From: Terriglobia bacterium
GTDB taxonomy: Bacteria; Acidobacteriota; Terriglobia; JAJPHL01
DNA: 64,000 bases
Reading direction: 5' to 3'
Assembly: GCA_021325275.1 (NCBI GenBank)
Contig: JAJPHL010000019.1
Span: 1-64,000, forward strand
Part shown: positions 1 through 8,040 of the stretch, one piece after another
Layout: every line of letters starts with the position of its first letter
How positions within the stretch are numbered: the first letter of the stretch is position 1
Notes under the pieces: model-generated
What the model saw: the letters and a program-made list of their open reading frames with translations, nothing else
Databases searched by the model: none
Told to the model about the DNA's origin: nothing
Position numbers and translations under genes: made by a program

Positions 1-213
1 AGCCGTGCCGACCGGACGTTTAGAAATAATGGGGCTTTAGCCCCGCCAACAACGGCTGATCCGCGATCTTGCCAAGTGGAAAGCCGCAGGGGCTAAAGCC
101 CCAGGGACAAGGCCTGCTGGCGGCACGGCTGAAGCCGTGCCCTGATACAAAGCATACCTACTCGCAAGGGTTCGATTTCCGCAGGCCGTGTGATCGGAAT
201 TCAGACTGAGCCC
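1..213. repeat. Palindrome-array repeat, family A (copy 1, cut by window edge)
   Basis: This non-coding stretch is a string of short palindromes: a GGGGCTTTAGCCCC hairpin, its reverse-orientation partner GGGGCTAAAGCCCC, and the pair GCCGTGCC / GGCACGGCTGAAGCCGTGCC. It ends near 213 with a GATCGGAATTCAGACTGAG terminus. Almost the same sequence recurs at 48065-48379, so it is a dispersed repeat and not a local structure. The left end lies outside the window. I see no gene in 1-269. Confidence 0.85.
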
Positions 214-269
214 ATTCCATAAATCGGGATCAGAACGAGTTCCGAAAATCGAGTAAGAACCGTCCGTTC

Positions 270-1445
270 TTATCGGTGTTCCTCTGCGTTTATCTGTGGC
301 TCCGTCTTTTCTCCGCGTGCTACGCGGCCGATGGCATTGACAATTCTGCGGATCGGCGCCTTATCGTAGCTTTCGAATCCAACAAATTCGCCTTGGCGCG
401 ATCCGCGATAGAACCATCGCGAGAGCAGCGCCAATTGTTCCCAACGGCGGCCCCTGCCATCGAGTTTCACTTCGCCGACCGCCGCGCGCAAACGCGCGTC
501 GAGCGATACGGACTTGCCGGTTTCGGCGTCGGCGGCTAGGGGAAATGTGATGCGGTCGAGCAGATAGCCGCGATAGACGGGAAACAACTCCACGCTTTCC
601 GCGGCCGCCGATCGCTGCACGACGATCCCATGCAAGTGTTCAACGTCGGTGGCCAAGCCGCCCTTCGCGGCCAGCTCCGGAAAGTCGAGCGCGGCTTTCA
701 CTTTCTCCAGACGCTTGTGAATGTCCGCGGCGCGCTCGAACTCCATCGCCGCAGCGGCCTCTTCGCGCGACGCTTCGAGCGTCCGCACCAGCGATGTCCC
801 CTGCGTCTCGAGAAAATCGCGCACCCGCGTCGATTCCGCGCGGTATTCCTCGACGGTGGTGGCTGCTTGGCACGGCCGCAAACACATTTTCATTTCACCG
901 TAGATGCAGCCGGGGTGCGCCGGGTCGGGGTGAATCGTCTCGACGCACCGGCGGATCAGGAACAAGTCGAGAAACGTCTCCATGAACTTCGTGGCGGTCG
1001 CGCGAGAAGGGAAGGGGCCGAAGTACAACGCCGGACCATTCGCAAGACGCCGCGTCAGATAGCAGCGTGGATATTCGTTCTGCCAAAGAAACTTTACCAG
1101 CATCGGTGGACGCATGCGTAAACGCCGGCGGTAGCTGTCGGGAAAGTAAGCTCGATGCAATTGCCAGAGCAAGACGCTCGATTCAAACGCCGATCCCGTT
1201 TCGCGATACCAAACCGATTGCGCGGTGGCGTGCAGCGTGAGGCGTTTGCTGTTTTCCTGCGGCGGTTCGAGCATGCGCGTGACCCGCCGCCGCAGCTGGT
1301 GCGATTTGTTGATGTAGGGCTCGCCGCCGGTTTCGATGATGAACACACCGGATCGCGCTGGGACGTCCGCCACGGCCTGCGGCAAATCCTTATGAGCCTC
1401 CAACTCCACGCGCTGCATCGCGAAATCCCCGGGCGTCGTCGGCAT
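270..1445 (-). CDS. UvrC/Cho-like protein with doubtful GIY-YIG site
   Basis: The 391-residue protein resembles the N-terminal half of UvrC, the nucleotide-excision-repair incision subunit. In order it has a GIY-YIG-like region (about 30-115), four cysteines at 167, 180, 188 and 192 spaced like the iron-sulfur-binding cysteines of UvrC, and a UVR helical hairpin (about 227-255) that in UvrC contacts UvrB. The RNase H-like nuclease and helix-hairpin-helix domains of full UvrC are missing, so it is closer in size to Cho. The signature residues are altered: GVF (33-35) and YIN (44-46) in place of GIY and YIG, and leucine where I align the catalytic glutamate; Arg52 is kept. It may be an inactive or modified repair accessory protein. 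The C-terminal tail is encoded by a dispersed AACGCAGAT-type repeat. It is divergent from the amidase gene. Confidence 0.75.
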   Translation of the reverse strand: MPTTPGDFAMQRVELEAHKDLPQAVADVPARSGVFIIETGGEPYINKSHQLRRRVTRMLEPPQENSKRLTLHATAQSVWYRETGSAFESSVLLWQLHRAYFPDSYRRRLRMRPPMLVKFLWQNEYPRCYLTRRLANGPALYFGPFPSRATATKFMETFLDLFLIRRCVETIHPDPAHPGCIYGEMKMCLRPCQAATTVEEYRAESTRVRDFLETQGTSLVRTLEASREEAAAAMEFERAADIHKRLEKVKAALDFPELAAKGGLATDVEHLHGIVVQRSAAAESVELFPVYRGYLLDRITFPLAADAETGKSVSLDARLRAAVGEVKLDGRGRRWEQLALLSRWFYRGSRQGEFVGFESYDKAPIRRIVNAIGRVARGEKTEPQINAEEHR

Positions 1446-1471
1446 CGCGTTCAGTATGGCATAATCGCGGC

Positions 1472-2728
1472 GTGACCTCCCTCGAACGCACTGAAGCCGC
1501 GCTTGCCGCGATCCGTCAACACAAAGAACTCAACGCTTTCATCACCGTGACCGAAAAGACCGCGCTGGAAGAAGCATGCCGCGCCGATCGCGAACTCGCG
1601 AAAGGCCAGCGCCGCAGCGCCATTCACGGTTTGCCGATTTCGCTCAAAGACCTCTTTTATACTCGCGGCGTGCGCACCACGGCGGGATCGAAGATTCTCG
1701 CCGATTTCGTACCGCGGCGCGACTCCGACGCCGCGCGCCGCTTGCGCGCGGCCGGCGCCGTGATTTTGGGTAAGAACAACTTGCACGAATGGGCCTACGG
1801 CGTCACGAGCACGAATCCACATTACGGCGCCGTGCGCAATCCGCATGATGTGGCGCGAATCCCGGGAGGTTCGTCAGGGGGTTCGGCGGTGGCGGTGGCA
1901 ACGGGAATGGGCGCGGCGTCGATCGGCACCGACACGGGCGGATCGATCCGCATTCCCGCGTCGTTGTGCGGCGTCGTGGGGCTGAAGCCCACATATGGCG
2001 CGTGCAGCCTCGACGGAGTGATCCAGCTCAGCCAGACGATGGATCACACCGGTCCCATCGCGGATTCTGTCGCGACCGCGGCGGCCGTTTTCGAGGTGAT
2101 GTCGGGACGCAAGCTCAAGTCTTTCGACGGCGGCGTGAAGGGTCTGCGCATCGGCGTGCCGGAAAAGTTTTTCTTCGAACGTTTGCAGCGGGAAGTCGAG
2201 AGCAACGTTCGAGGCGCCATTTCGCATCTTGCGGATCTCGGCGCCAAGATCGTCACCCTACGCATCGCCAACGCTTCGGAAGCGAACGAAGCAGGCCGCA
2301 CCATCTTGCTCGTGGAAGCCTTGAAGACGCACGCGAAATATCGCAAGCGCCGCTTGGACTATGGCGACGCGGTCCGCGTGTTCCTCGAACGCGGCGAGCA
2401 AATCACGGCCCAAGAATTGCGCGCCGCACAAAAAATCCGCCGGGAATTCACGCGGACGTTCCTGCGCACCTGGGACCGCGTGGATTTGCTTGTGACGCCG
2501 ACGATCCCCGTAACCGCGCCGCTCATCGGTCAAGAAAAAATCGGCGATGAAGACACCCGCGCCTGCCTCACTCGCTTCGTTCGCGTCTTCAACATTACCG
2601 GAGTGCCCGCGTTGTCGATCCCATGCGGCCGCGACGATCGGGGATTGCCGATCGGATTGCAGATCGCCGGACCGAAGCGCGGGGAGTCCACGGTATTGCG
2701 CGCCGGCCTCGCGATCGAGCGGCAATAA
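1472..2728 (+). CDS. Amidase signature family hydrolase (GatA-like)
   Basis: The 418-residue enzyme belongs to the amidase signature family, which hydrolyses carboxamides with a Ser-cisSer-Lys triad. Lys59 (in PISLKD), Ser134 (in GGSSGGSA) and Ser158 (in GTDTGGSIR) have exactly the spacing of GatA. It could be a free-standing amidase or the A subunit of the Asp/Glu-tRNA amidotransferase. No gatB or gatC is nearby and it is shorter than typical GatA (about 480 residues), so a general amidase is more likely. The GTG start has no Shine-Dalgarno sequence; a CATAAT box at 1460-1465 ends six bases before it, suggesting a leaderless mRNA. It is convergent with the dacB-like gene, with a shared hairpin terminator between. 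Confidence 0.85.
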   Translation: MTSLERTEAALAAIRQHKELNAFITVTEKTALEEACRADRELAKGQRRSAIHGLPISLKDLFYTRGVRTTAGSKILADFVPRRDSDAARRLRAAGAVILGKNNLHEWAYGVTSTNPHYGAVRNPHDVARIPGGSSGGSAVAVATGMGAASIGTDTGGSIRIPASLCGVVGLKPTYGACSLDGVIQLSQTMDHTGPIADSVATAAAVFEVMSGRKLKSFDGGVKGLRIGVPEKFFFERLQREVESNVRGAISHLADLGAKIVTLRIANASEANEAGRTILLVEALKTHAKYRKRRLDYGDAVRVFLERGEQITAQELRAAQKIRREFTRTFLRTWDRVDLLVTPTIPVTAPLIGQEKIGDEDTRACLTRFVRVFNITGVPALSIPCGRDDRGLPIGLQIAGPKRGESTVLRAGLAIERQ

Positions 2729-2745
2729 GAAGCCGAGAAACGAAA

Positions 2746-2815
2746 CCGCACATGAACGCAGATGAACGCAGATCAGATCGATTTCTTATCTGCGTTTATC
2801 TGCGTTCATCTGCGG
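2746..2815. terminator. Bidirectional hairpin between convergent genes
   Basis: The two 28-base arms (2746-2773 and 2788-2815) pair at 26 of 28 positions. Each arm is made of repeats of AACGCAGAT or its complement ATCTGCGTT. It sits exactly between the convergent amidase and PBP4-type genes, so it probably terminates both. There is no strong T-tract. Confidence 0.7.
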
Positions 2816-2834
2816 TTGCTTTGTTTGTAAGAAT

Positions 2835-4373
2835 CTACGGTAACGTGGCATCCCACGCCGCCGCGGCGATTTCGCCGAGCGCGTCGCCCACATGGTGCGC
2901 AATCGTTTCGGGATCTCCCGCGACCATGTTGATGTACGCGGCGAACGCCAGACGGCGGCCGTCCTTGCGATCGATGTAGCCGGCGATTCCTTTTCCCGTC
3001 ACCATCGCGTTGCGATTCAGCATGTCGCCGGTGCTGAACGTTCCCGTCTTGGCGTGCACCGATCCGGCGGCCGGCGAGTTCGGCTGAATGTCCCACAGCG
3101 TTCCGTCGCGGCCCAGAATCGGCAGCGCGCGGAAAAATGCCGGGAAGATTCGGCTGTCGCGCGACATGTAGGCGAGATACTGCACCATGAAGTCCGGCGT
3201 GTAAAACGCCGCGCCGCCCGCGCCGTCGCTTTGCGCCGCGCCCGATAGATCGAGTCCTGCCTTGCGGAGAAAGGCATTTTCCACGTCGAATCCCGCTTGC
3301 AGTGGACCGCGCCCGCTCCCGCGGAGCGCGCCCAGGACATACGGCATGTTGCTGGCGTGGAGATTCTGGCTCACCTTCAACGTAACTTTCACTTCCTCGG
3401 TGAACGGCAGTGAAACATGTTCGGCCACTTGATTTTCCGTCGCGTAGTAAGACGAAAACGGCGGAGCGGGAGATTTTCCGCCGTCCACCGCGACGCCCGC
3501 GTCCTTCAGCGCCTGCGTCAACGCCATTTCCGCGAACCGGCTTGGCTCCGGGACGCGATACACGCGGAGAATTTGTGGTCCCGCGGGGACGGAACCGGAA
3601 ACGGTTACGGTGTGGCTGCCGTCGTCCGCGCGCACATCGTTCATGCGCAGCATCACCGGCGTTCCTGAAACGCCCGTGCGGATGGTGCCGCGCACGTGCA
3701 GATATGGCGTCTCCGGCGACACGGAAACCTTCGCGTCGCCGCCGTCGCCCTGCGGTGTGATCGTCAAGTCGATCACGTTGTCGTTCACCACAATCGGCGA
3801 CATCGTCACGCCCGTGCCGAGTTCGCGCTGACCTTCGGGAAACATGCCGGCGTCAACCACAACCTTTCCCGTGATCCGCTTGATTCCGGATTTCGCGACG
3901 CTCGCGGCGAGTTCGCGCAGCACGGCCAGCGGATCGCCGGCCACCACGGCCGATCCAGGGATGGCGTCATAGGAGTGATCAACGTTCTGAAAGCTCAGTC
4001 CATTGCCTCCGAGCGCGCGATTGGAAAGATTCGGATCCCCCGACGCTTGCAGGATCAAACTGCCGTCGAGCGTGCCGTTCGCGTCGACCGCGCCGGTGCG
4101 ATAGACCTTGGTGTGAAATTGAAAATCCGGGCCAAGCACCGCCAGCGCCGTTCCCATCGTCAGCAGTTTGGTCGTCGATCCCGGCGTGAAGAGTTGCTGC
4201 TCGTTCATCTTGAACACAACGCGGTTATCGTCGAGGCTCCAAAACTCCATGCCGAATCGCGCATGTGCGTACTCGGGACGGTTCATGACCTCTGCGACGC
4301 GCGCGGAAAGAGAAGTTTGCGCGTGAATGGACGCCAGCAGCAGAAAAACGGCAGCGGTGGTTCGTTGCAACAT
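2835..4373 (-). CDS. dacB: D-alanyl-D-alanine carboxypeptidase/endopeptidase, PBP4 type
   Basis: The 512-residue exported penicillin-binding protein is of the PBP4 (S13) family, which trims peptidoglycan stem peptides or cuts cross-links in the periplasm. From the chosen ATG the first 18 residues form a signal peptide ([18 protein letters not shown]). The three active-site motifs are visible: Ser66-Thr-Thr-Lys69, SQN in the middle of the chain, and KTG (in [10 protein letters not shown]) near the end. The open frame continues upstream to 4589 but this would bury the signal peptide and overlap iscS, so I reject the extension. No Shine-Dalgarno is present; a TATCCT box on the minus strand (4381-4386) lies seven bases before the ATG. 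It is divergent from iscS. Confidence 0.9.
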   Translation of the reverse strand: MLQRTTAAVFLLLASIHAQTSLSARVAEVMNRPEYAHARFGMEFWSLDDNRVVFKMNEQQLFTPGSTTKLLTMGTALAVLGPDFQFHTKVYRTGAVDANGTLDGSLILQASGDPNLSNRALGGNGLSFQNVDHSYDAIPGSAVVAGDPLAVLRELAASVAKSGIKRITGKVVVDAGMFPEGQRELGTGVTMSPIVVNDNVIDLTITPQGDGGDAKVSVSPETPYLHVRGTIRTGVSGTPVMLRMNDVRADDGSHTVTVSGSVPAGPQILRVYRVPEPSRFAEMALTQALKDAGVAVDGGKSPAPPFSSYYATENQVAEHVSLPFTEEVKVTLKVSQNLHASNMPYVLGALRGSGRGPLQAGFDVENAFLRKAGLDLSGAAQSDGAGGAAFYTPDFMVQYLAYMSRDSRIFPAFFRALPILGRDGTLWDIQPNSPAAGSVHAKTGTFSTGDMLNRNAMVTGKGIAGYIDRKDGRRLAFAAYINMVAGDPETIAHHVGDALGEIAAAAWDATLP

Positions 4374-4380
4374 GCAAGGG

Positions 4381-4418
4381 AGGATATCACTTTCAGGAAT
4401 GCACAGTCGCGATACACT
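4381..4418. promoter_or_regulatory. Divergent leaderless-type -10 boxes (dacB and iscS)
   Basis: On the minus strand TATCCT (4381-4386) ends seven bases before the dacB ATG; on the plus strand TACACT (4413-4418) ends six bases before the iscS GTG. Neither gene has a Shine-Dalgarno sequence. The spacing predicts transcripts that begin at or within a base or two of the start codon. The -35 regions are weak. Confidence 0.55.
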
Positions 4419-4424
4419 AAACGA

Positions 4425-5576
4425 GTGAAATTGCCCATTTACCTCGACAATCACGCCACCACGCCGATGGATCCGCGCGTGCTCGAAGCGATGACCCCGT
4501 ATTTCCTGGAGAAATTCGGCAACGCCGCCAGTTCCAGTCATTCCTTTGGTTGGGACGCTCGCTCGGGCGTGGAGGCGGCGCGCAATCAAGTGGCGGCGCT
4601 AATCGGCGCGAAGCCCAACGAAATCATTTTTACTTCCGGCGCCACCGAAAGCGACAACCTGGCGGTGAAGGGCGCGGCGTGGGCGCTGCGCGAGAAGGGA
4701 AATCACATCATCACCTGTGCGACCGAGCACAAAGCGGTGCTCGATTCTTGCGCGCATCTACAGAAGGAAGGATTCCGCATCACGATCTTGCCCGTTGACC
4801 GCTACGGGCAAGTCCACGCCGAGCAAGTGAAGGAAGCGGTGGAACCCCGCACGATTCTCGTGTCGTTGATGGCTGCGAACAATGAGGTGGGCACGCTGCA
4901 TCCGCTGGCCGACATCGGCCGCCTTTGCCGCGAGCGCGGAATCTTCTTTCATAGTGACGCCACGCAGATGATCGGGCGTCTGCCGTTCGACGTGAACGCG
5001 TTCCACCTCGACATGGCCGCGCTCACTGCGCACAAGTTTTACGGACCGAAAGGCGCGGGCGCCATCTACGTGCGCGAAAAAGTGAATCTCGCGCCGCTGA
5101 TGGACGGCGGTGGTCACGAGCGCGGAATGCGCTCGGGTACCATGAACGTTCCGGGAATTGTCGGACTGGGCAAGGCGTGCGAATTGGCGCGTTTGGAAGT
5201 GGTGAACGAAGCGCCGCGCCTGGCCGCATTGCGCGATCGCTTGCGCGAGGGAATCTTTTCGAAGCTTGACCGCATCTATCTAAATGGACATCCCACCGAA
5301 CGCTTGCCCGGCAACTTGAACGTGAGCTTCGGTGAAGTCGACGGCCAGTCGTTGACGATGGGTCTCGACCAAATCGCGGTGTCGAGCGGCGCGGCGTGCA
5401 GTTCGGCGCTGGCCAAACCAAGTCACGTGCTGGAGGCGATCGGCGTGAGCGACGAACTGGCGGAGTCCACGCTGCGTTTCGGCGTGGGGCGCTTCAACAC
5501 CGAGGAAGAAATCGACTACACGATCGGACGTGTCGTCGAGACAGTCGGGCAGCTTCGCGAACTTGCTATAAAATAG
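4425..5576 (+). CDS. iscS: Cysteine desulfurase (IscS/NifS)
   Basis: The 383-residue PLP enzyme takes sulfur from cysteine for Fe-S cluster and thio-cofactor synthesis. The PLP lysine is Lys204 (in [12 protein letters not shown]) and the persulfide cysteine is Cys325 (in [17 protein letters not shown]), both at the positions usual for the family. The long open frame reaches back to 3696, but homology starts at the GTG at 4425 ([12 protein letters not shown] follows), and the upstream part is antisense to dacB. The mRNA may be leaderless, with TACACT six bases upstream. An IscA-type carrier gene starts four bases after its stop, consistent with a small Fe-S assembly operon. The long active-site loop is of the IscS/NifS class and not the SufS class. 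Confidence 0.93.
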   Translation: MKLPIYLDNHATTPMDPRVLEAMTPYFLEKFGNAASSSHSFGWDARSGVEAARNQVAALIGAKPNEIIFTSGATESDNLAVKGAAWALREKGNHIITCATEHKAVLDSCAHLQKEGFRITILPVDRYGQVHAEQVKEAVEPRTILVSLMAANNEVGTLHPLADIGRLCRERGIFFHSDATQMIGRLPFDVNAFHLDMAALTAHKFYGPKGAGAIYVREKVNLAPLMDGGGHERGMRSGTMNVPGIVGLGKACELARLEVVNEAPRLAALRDRLREGIFSKLDRIYLNGHPTERLPGNLNVSFGEVDGQSLTMGLDQIAVSSGAACSSALAKPSHVLEAIGVSDELAESTLRFGVGRFNTEEEIDYTIGRVVETVGQLRELAIK

Positions 5577-5580
5577 AGAT

Positions 5581-5916
5581 ATGGCCATCGAACTCACACC
5601 GAACGCCGTTCGCTCCATCCGCAAGACGATGGAGCAGCAGCATATGGAAGGCTTGCGCCTGGGCGTGCAAGGCGGCGGATGCACGGGACTGAGCTACGTG
5701 GTGCGTTTTGAAACGCGTCCGCCCACGGCGAAAGACAACGTCATTGAACGGGAAGGTGCGCGCGTCTTCGTCGATCCCAAGAGCTATCCTTTTCTCGACG
5801 GCCTCGTTCTCGACTATCACGAAACACTGATGGAACGCGGCTTCCGCTTCGACAATCCCAACGCCACGAAGACTTGCGGTTGTGGAACGTCATTCGAAGT
5901 GGCTCCGCGCAACTAA
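5581..5916 (+). CDS. A-type Fe-S cluster carrier (IscA/ErpA/HesB family)
   Basis: The 111-residue protein is an A-type carrier that accepts an iron-sulfur cluster from the assembly machinery and hands it to apoproteins. The three cluster cysteines are present: Cys34 (in GGGCTGLSY) and Cys99 and Cys101 (in TCGCGTSF). It directly follows iscS, which supports the role; no IscU or SufBCD gene is in the window. TAAAAT at 5569-5574, inside the end of iscS, lies six bases before the ATG, so an internal leaderless start is possible besides read-through from iscS. Whether it is IscA, ErpA or SufA cannot be decided from sequence. Confidence 0.9.
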   Translation: MAIELTPNAVRSIRKTMEQQHMEGLRLGVQGGGCTGLSYVVRFETRPPTAKDNVIEREGARVFVDPKSYPFLDGLVLDYHETLMERGFRFDNPNATKTCGCGTSFEVAPRN

Positions 5917-5921
5917 TCCGC

Positions 5922-6281
5922 GTGAGTGCCCATCGCATCAAAACCTACTCCGCCGCGTCCGGCTACGTTTACCAATACGCTTTCCAGATATCTCGCCGCG
6001 CCCGCCGGGGATTTTTCACGCCGGGCACCGAGCACATCTTCGAAGTGTCGCGCGATCGCAAGACAAACTACCCGCTAGCGGTTTTTGTGCGCGACGACGC
6101 GGTGCAAGCGTGGAACAAAACGCATGGACGGGAACTGAGTCCTTCCGAGTGCTACGCGGCGGCCAAGATGCGATTGTTTCAAGTCTTCGATGCCCTCGAC
6201 GATCCGGATCGCGAAGCTGAAGCGCCGATCGTCGACGCGAAGAACATCGAAGAGTTGCTGTCCTCATTGGACATTTCTTGA
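5922..6281 (+). CDS. Conserved-looking hypothetical protein downstream of isc genes
   Basis: I do not recognise this 119-residue protein. It has no signal peptide or membrane segment. The N-terminal half is rich in aromatic and basic residues (SGYVYQYAFQ, RRARRGFF) and the C-terminal third is acidic (DALDDPDREAEAPIVD, then an EELLSSLDIS tail). I chose the GTG at 5922 because it begins just after the iscA stop; the open frame extends to 5874 inside iscA. Codon use matches its neighbours and the five-base gap suggests co-transcription with iscS and the A-type carrier, so a link to Fe-S assembly or to sulfur transfer is possible but not shown. Confidence 0.65.
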   Translation: MSAHRIKTYSAASGYVYQYAFQISRRARRGFFTPGTEHIFEVSRDRKTNYPLAVFVRDDAVQAWNKTHGRELSPSECYAAAKMRLFQVFDALDDPDREAEAPIVDAKNIEELLSSLDIS

Positions 6282-6314
6282 AACGGCGAACGCCGCGCAA
6301 GTGCGCTGAAAACA

Positions 6315-6350
6315 CTTTGGGCCTCGCCGTGTTTGCAGCGAGGCCCAAAG
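6315..6350. terminator. Perfect 13-bp stem terminator
   Basis: CTTTGGGCCTCGC (6315-6327) pairs perfectly with GCGAGGCCCAAAG (6338-6350) across a ten-base loop. It lies between the plus-strand isc cluster and the minus-strand 14-residue peptide gene, which converge here, so it can serve both directions. Confidence 0.75.
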
Positions 6351-6378
6351 GTGATTCACTCTGAATCGTGTAGAGCCG

Positions 6379-6423
6379 CTACTTCTTCTTCTTCGCGGCC
6401 TTCTTTGCAGGCTTCTTTGCCAT
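6379..6423 (-). CDS. 14-residue lysine/alanine peptide (MAKKPAKKAAKKKK)
   Basis: This tiny open frame reads MAKKPAKKAAKKKK and stop; an in-frame TAG lies three codons upstream, so it is not the tail of a longer frame. Nine of 14 residues are lysine and the rest are alanine, proline and the initiator. It has all the parts of an independent gene: a consensus-like promoter (TTGACT, 17 bases, TATACA), a purine-rich AGGAAAGGGAG before the ATG, and a strong hairpin downstream. The composition recalls the C-terminal tails of histone H1-like and HU-like proteins, so nucleic-acid binding is a fair guess, but nothing in the sequence proves translation or function. It is far below usual gene-calling limits. 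Confidence 0.55.
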   Translation of the reverse strand: MAKKPAKKAAKKKK

Positions 6424-6480
6424 TGTGTTCTATTCTCCCTTTCCTCAAGCGATTGATTGCTTCGCTCGAAGCTGTCTCAA

Positions 6481-6509
6481 TGTATAAAGTCAGTCGCGAG
6501 ATAAGTCAA
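6481..6509 (-). promoter_or_regulatory. Sigma-70-type promoter of the lysine-rich peptide gene
   Basis: On the minus strand TTGACT (6504-6509) and TATACA (6481-6486) are separated by 17 bases. This is one of the best promoter matches in the window. The predicted leader is about 50 bases and holds a small GCTTC/GAAGC hairpin before the purine-rich ribosome-binding region. Confidence 0.7.
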
Positions 6510-6559
6510 GTGAAAAACGACGTTGCACGATAGAAGCATCGCGCGATATCGATTGCGCA

Positions 6560-7261
6560 TCAACGCACCGCGCCCAACTCGCGCAAGTGTTGCAGCGCGT
6601 TGTTGCGAATCAACGGATCTTTCGTCGACTGGAAGATTTGGCTCCAGAGGAAAACGGAGATTTGATTGGTGCCGCCTTCTTGCGCGATCTTTGCGGCCAT
6701 CACTTTCATCCATTCGTCGGCGTGCGGATGCTCGCTGCCCATGCGATATGCTTCCGCGGCGTGCGCGTAGTCGCCGTGCTGGTAGTAGATCATTCCAAGA
6801 TCGGCCCACAGCCGCCATTCATTGGGATTGTTGGTGATGCCTTGGCGCAGCAATCGCGCCGCGAGGTCCGGACGCGCCGCGCCGACCGGCGACGGCTCGG
6901 TAAGAAAATACGCGCCGAACTTGTACGCCACCACCAACTGCGGATCGAGCGTCACGGTGATTTCGAGCAGAGGATCAAGCAGGGGATAATGCTCCACCGC
7001 CTGATTGCCCGTTAACTGCACCGCGTGTCGCTTGTCGCCGTAATACTGTACGGCGCGCGTCCAGTAGATGTCGGCCATCAATCCGTTGTAGCCGATCGAC
7101 AACGCCTTGATCACGCGCGCGGAACTGAGATTCAGAACGTCGGGACCCGGTTGCATCTTCGCGGCGTACGGTTCGTTGAAACGCGCGACCATCCACACGC
7201 CAAGCATCAGCAGGGGGATTGCGATGATGGCTCGGGTCTTCGCGTTGGTCCGTTCCGTCAT
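6560..7261 (-). CDS. Membrane-anchored TPR-like protein of the ABC exporter operon
   Basis: The 233-residue protein has one N-terminal membrane segment (about residues 10-27, AIIAIPLLMLGVWMVARF) and a helical C-terminal part with TPR-like repeats (for example ADLGMIYYQHGDYAHAAEAY). TPR folds usually mediate protein contacts, here probably on the outer face of the membrane. The ATG overlaps the stop of the upstream permease gene in an ATGA junction, so the two are translationally coupled. The longer open frame to 7558 is antisense-type extension inside the permease gene and is rejected. A partner of the exporter is the simplest reading; its substrate is unknown. Confidence 0.75.
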   Translation of the reverse strand: MTERTNAKTRAIIAIPLLMLGVWMVARFNEPYAAKMQPGPDVLNLSSARVIKALSIGYNGLMADIYWTRAVQYYGDKRHAVQLTGNQAVEHYPLLDPLLEITVTLDPQLVVAYKFGAYFLTEPSPVGAARPDLAARLLRQGITNNPNEWRLWADLGMIYYQHGDYAHAAEAYRMGSEHPHADEWMKVMAAKIAQEGGTNQISVFLWSQIFQSTKDPLIRNNALQHLRELGAVR

Positions 7262-8040
7262 TTCATGTTTCGATTCGAGAAGATCGCCGCCGCTGCGATC
7301 AGCGTGACGGTTACATACAGCAGCGTGTATGCGGTGTTGCCGGCGATGAGTGCGCCGGGCACCGATTGTCCATGCCCGACGGCTGAGATCACGTTGAATT
7401 GACCGAAATTCGGCAGTACATAATAGAGGAACGTGGTCAAGCGCTGCATGGCAGGATTCTCGGAGAGCGAGCCGAACGTGCGAATGTCGTCGGAGAAGAT
7501 GCCCGCCAGATAGAGTCCCAGCGTGCCAAGCGTGGAGACAACGGGCGTGGCGAAGCACGAGAATGCCAACGCGATGCCGGTGAGGAGCAACAATTGCAGG
7601 AAAATGAAGAACACGCCTGTCATCACGGCCGCGTCTTCACGCCTCAGCGTCCCATCGACGTAGAGGAGCGCCGTGACCAGTCCCACCGTCATCAAGAGCG
7701 TATTGACGGCCAAGGTGATCGCCAGGCCGAAATATTTTCCGGCGATGAACTCGGTGCGCCGTACCGGCTTCGAGAGCATCGTGTACAACGTGCGCCGCTC
7801 GATCTCCTTGTGAACGAGTCCGACGCCGAGAAACACCGCCATCACGGCGCCAAAAACCGAAATGGCCGAGAGTCCCAGATTCACGATGATCAATCGCTCG
7901 ATGCCGATGGAGATTTGCCCCACCAGAATCGCGGCGGAAATCATCAGCAGCGCGAAGAACACCAGGTTGTACAACACGCGATCGCGCACGGCTTCGCGAA
8001 AGGTGTTCCAGGCAATCACGGCGACGAGCACGGCGTTCAT
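7258..8040 (-). CDS. ABC-2 type transporter permease
   Basis: The 260-residue protein is an integral membrane permease with about six hydrophobic segments, starting with MNAVLVAVIAWNTFREAVRD and a long hydrophobic stretch after it. The early motif LVHKEIERRTLYTMLSKPVRR is typical of ABC-2 export permeases of the NosY-like group. Its ATG overlaps the stop of the ATPase gene (ATGA) and its own stop overlaps the next start, giving a three-gene coupled operon: ATPase, permease, TPR protein. The longer frame upstream (to 8130) lies within the ATPase gene. The cargo cannot be told from the sequence. Confidence 0.85.
   Translation of the reverse strand: MNAVLVAVIAWNTFREAVRDRVLYNLVFFALLMISAAILVGQISIGIERLIIVNLGLSAISVFGAVMAVFLGVGLVHKEIERRTLYTMLSKPVRRTEFIAGKYFGLAITLAVNTLLMTVGLVTALLYVDGTLRREDAAVMTGVFFIFLQLLLLTGIALAFSCFATPVVSTLGTLGLYLAGIFSDDIRTFGSLSENPAMQRLTTFLYYVLPNFGQFNVISAVGHGQSVPGALIAGNTAYTLLYVTVTLIAAAAIFSNRNMK

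Noticed and set aside
1472-2728. GatA subunit of the tRNA amidotransferase
   Set aside because: The triad fits, but length is short and gatB/gatC are absent; kept only as an alternative.
3696-4424. Upstream extension of the iscS frame
   Set aside because: It is antisense to dacB and has no homology-like features; IscS homologs begin at the [11 protein letters not shown] region.
4374-4589. Upstream extension of the PBP4-type frame
   Set aside because: It would put 72 residues before a clear signal peptide and overlap the iscS coding region; the -10 box supports the internal ATG.
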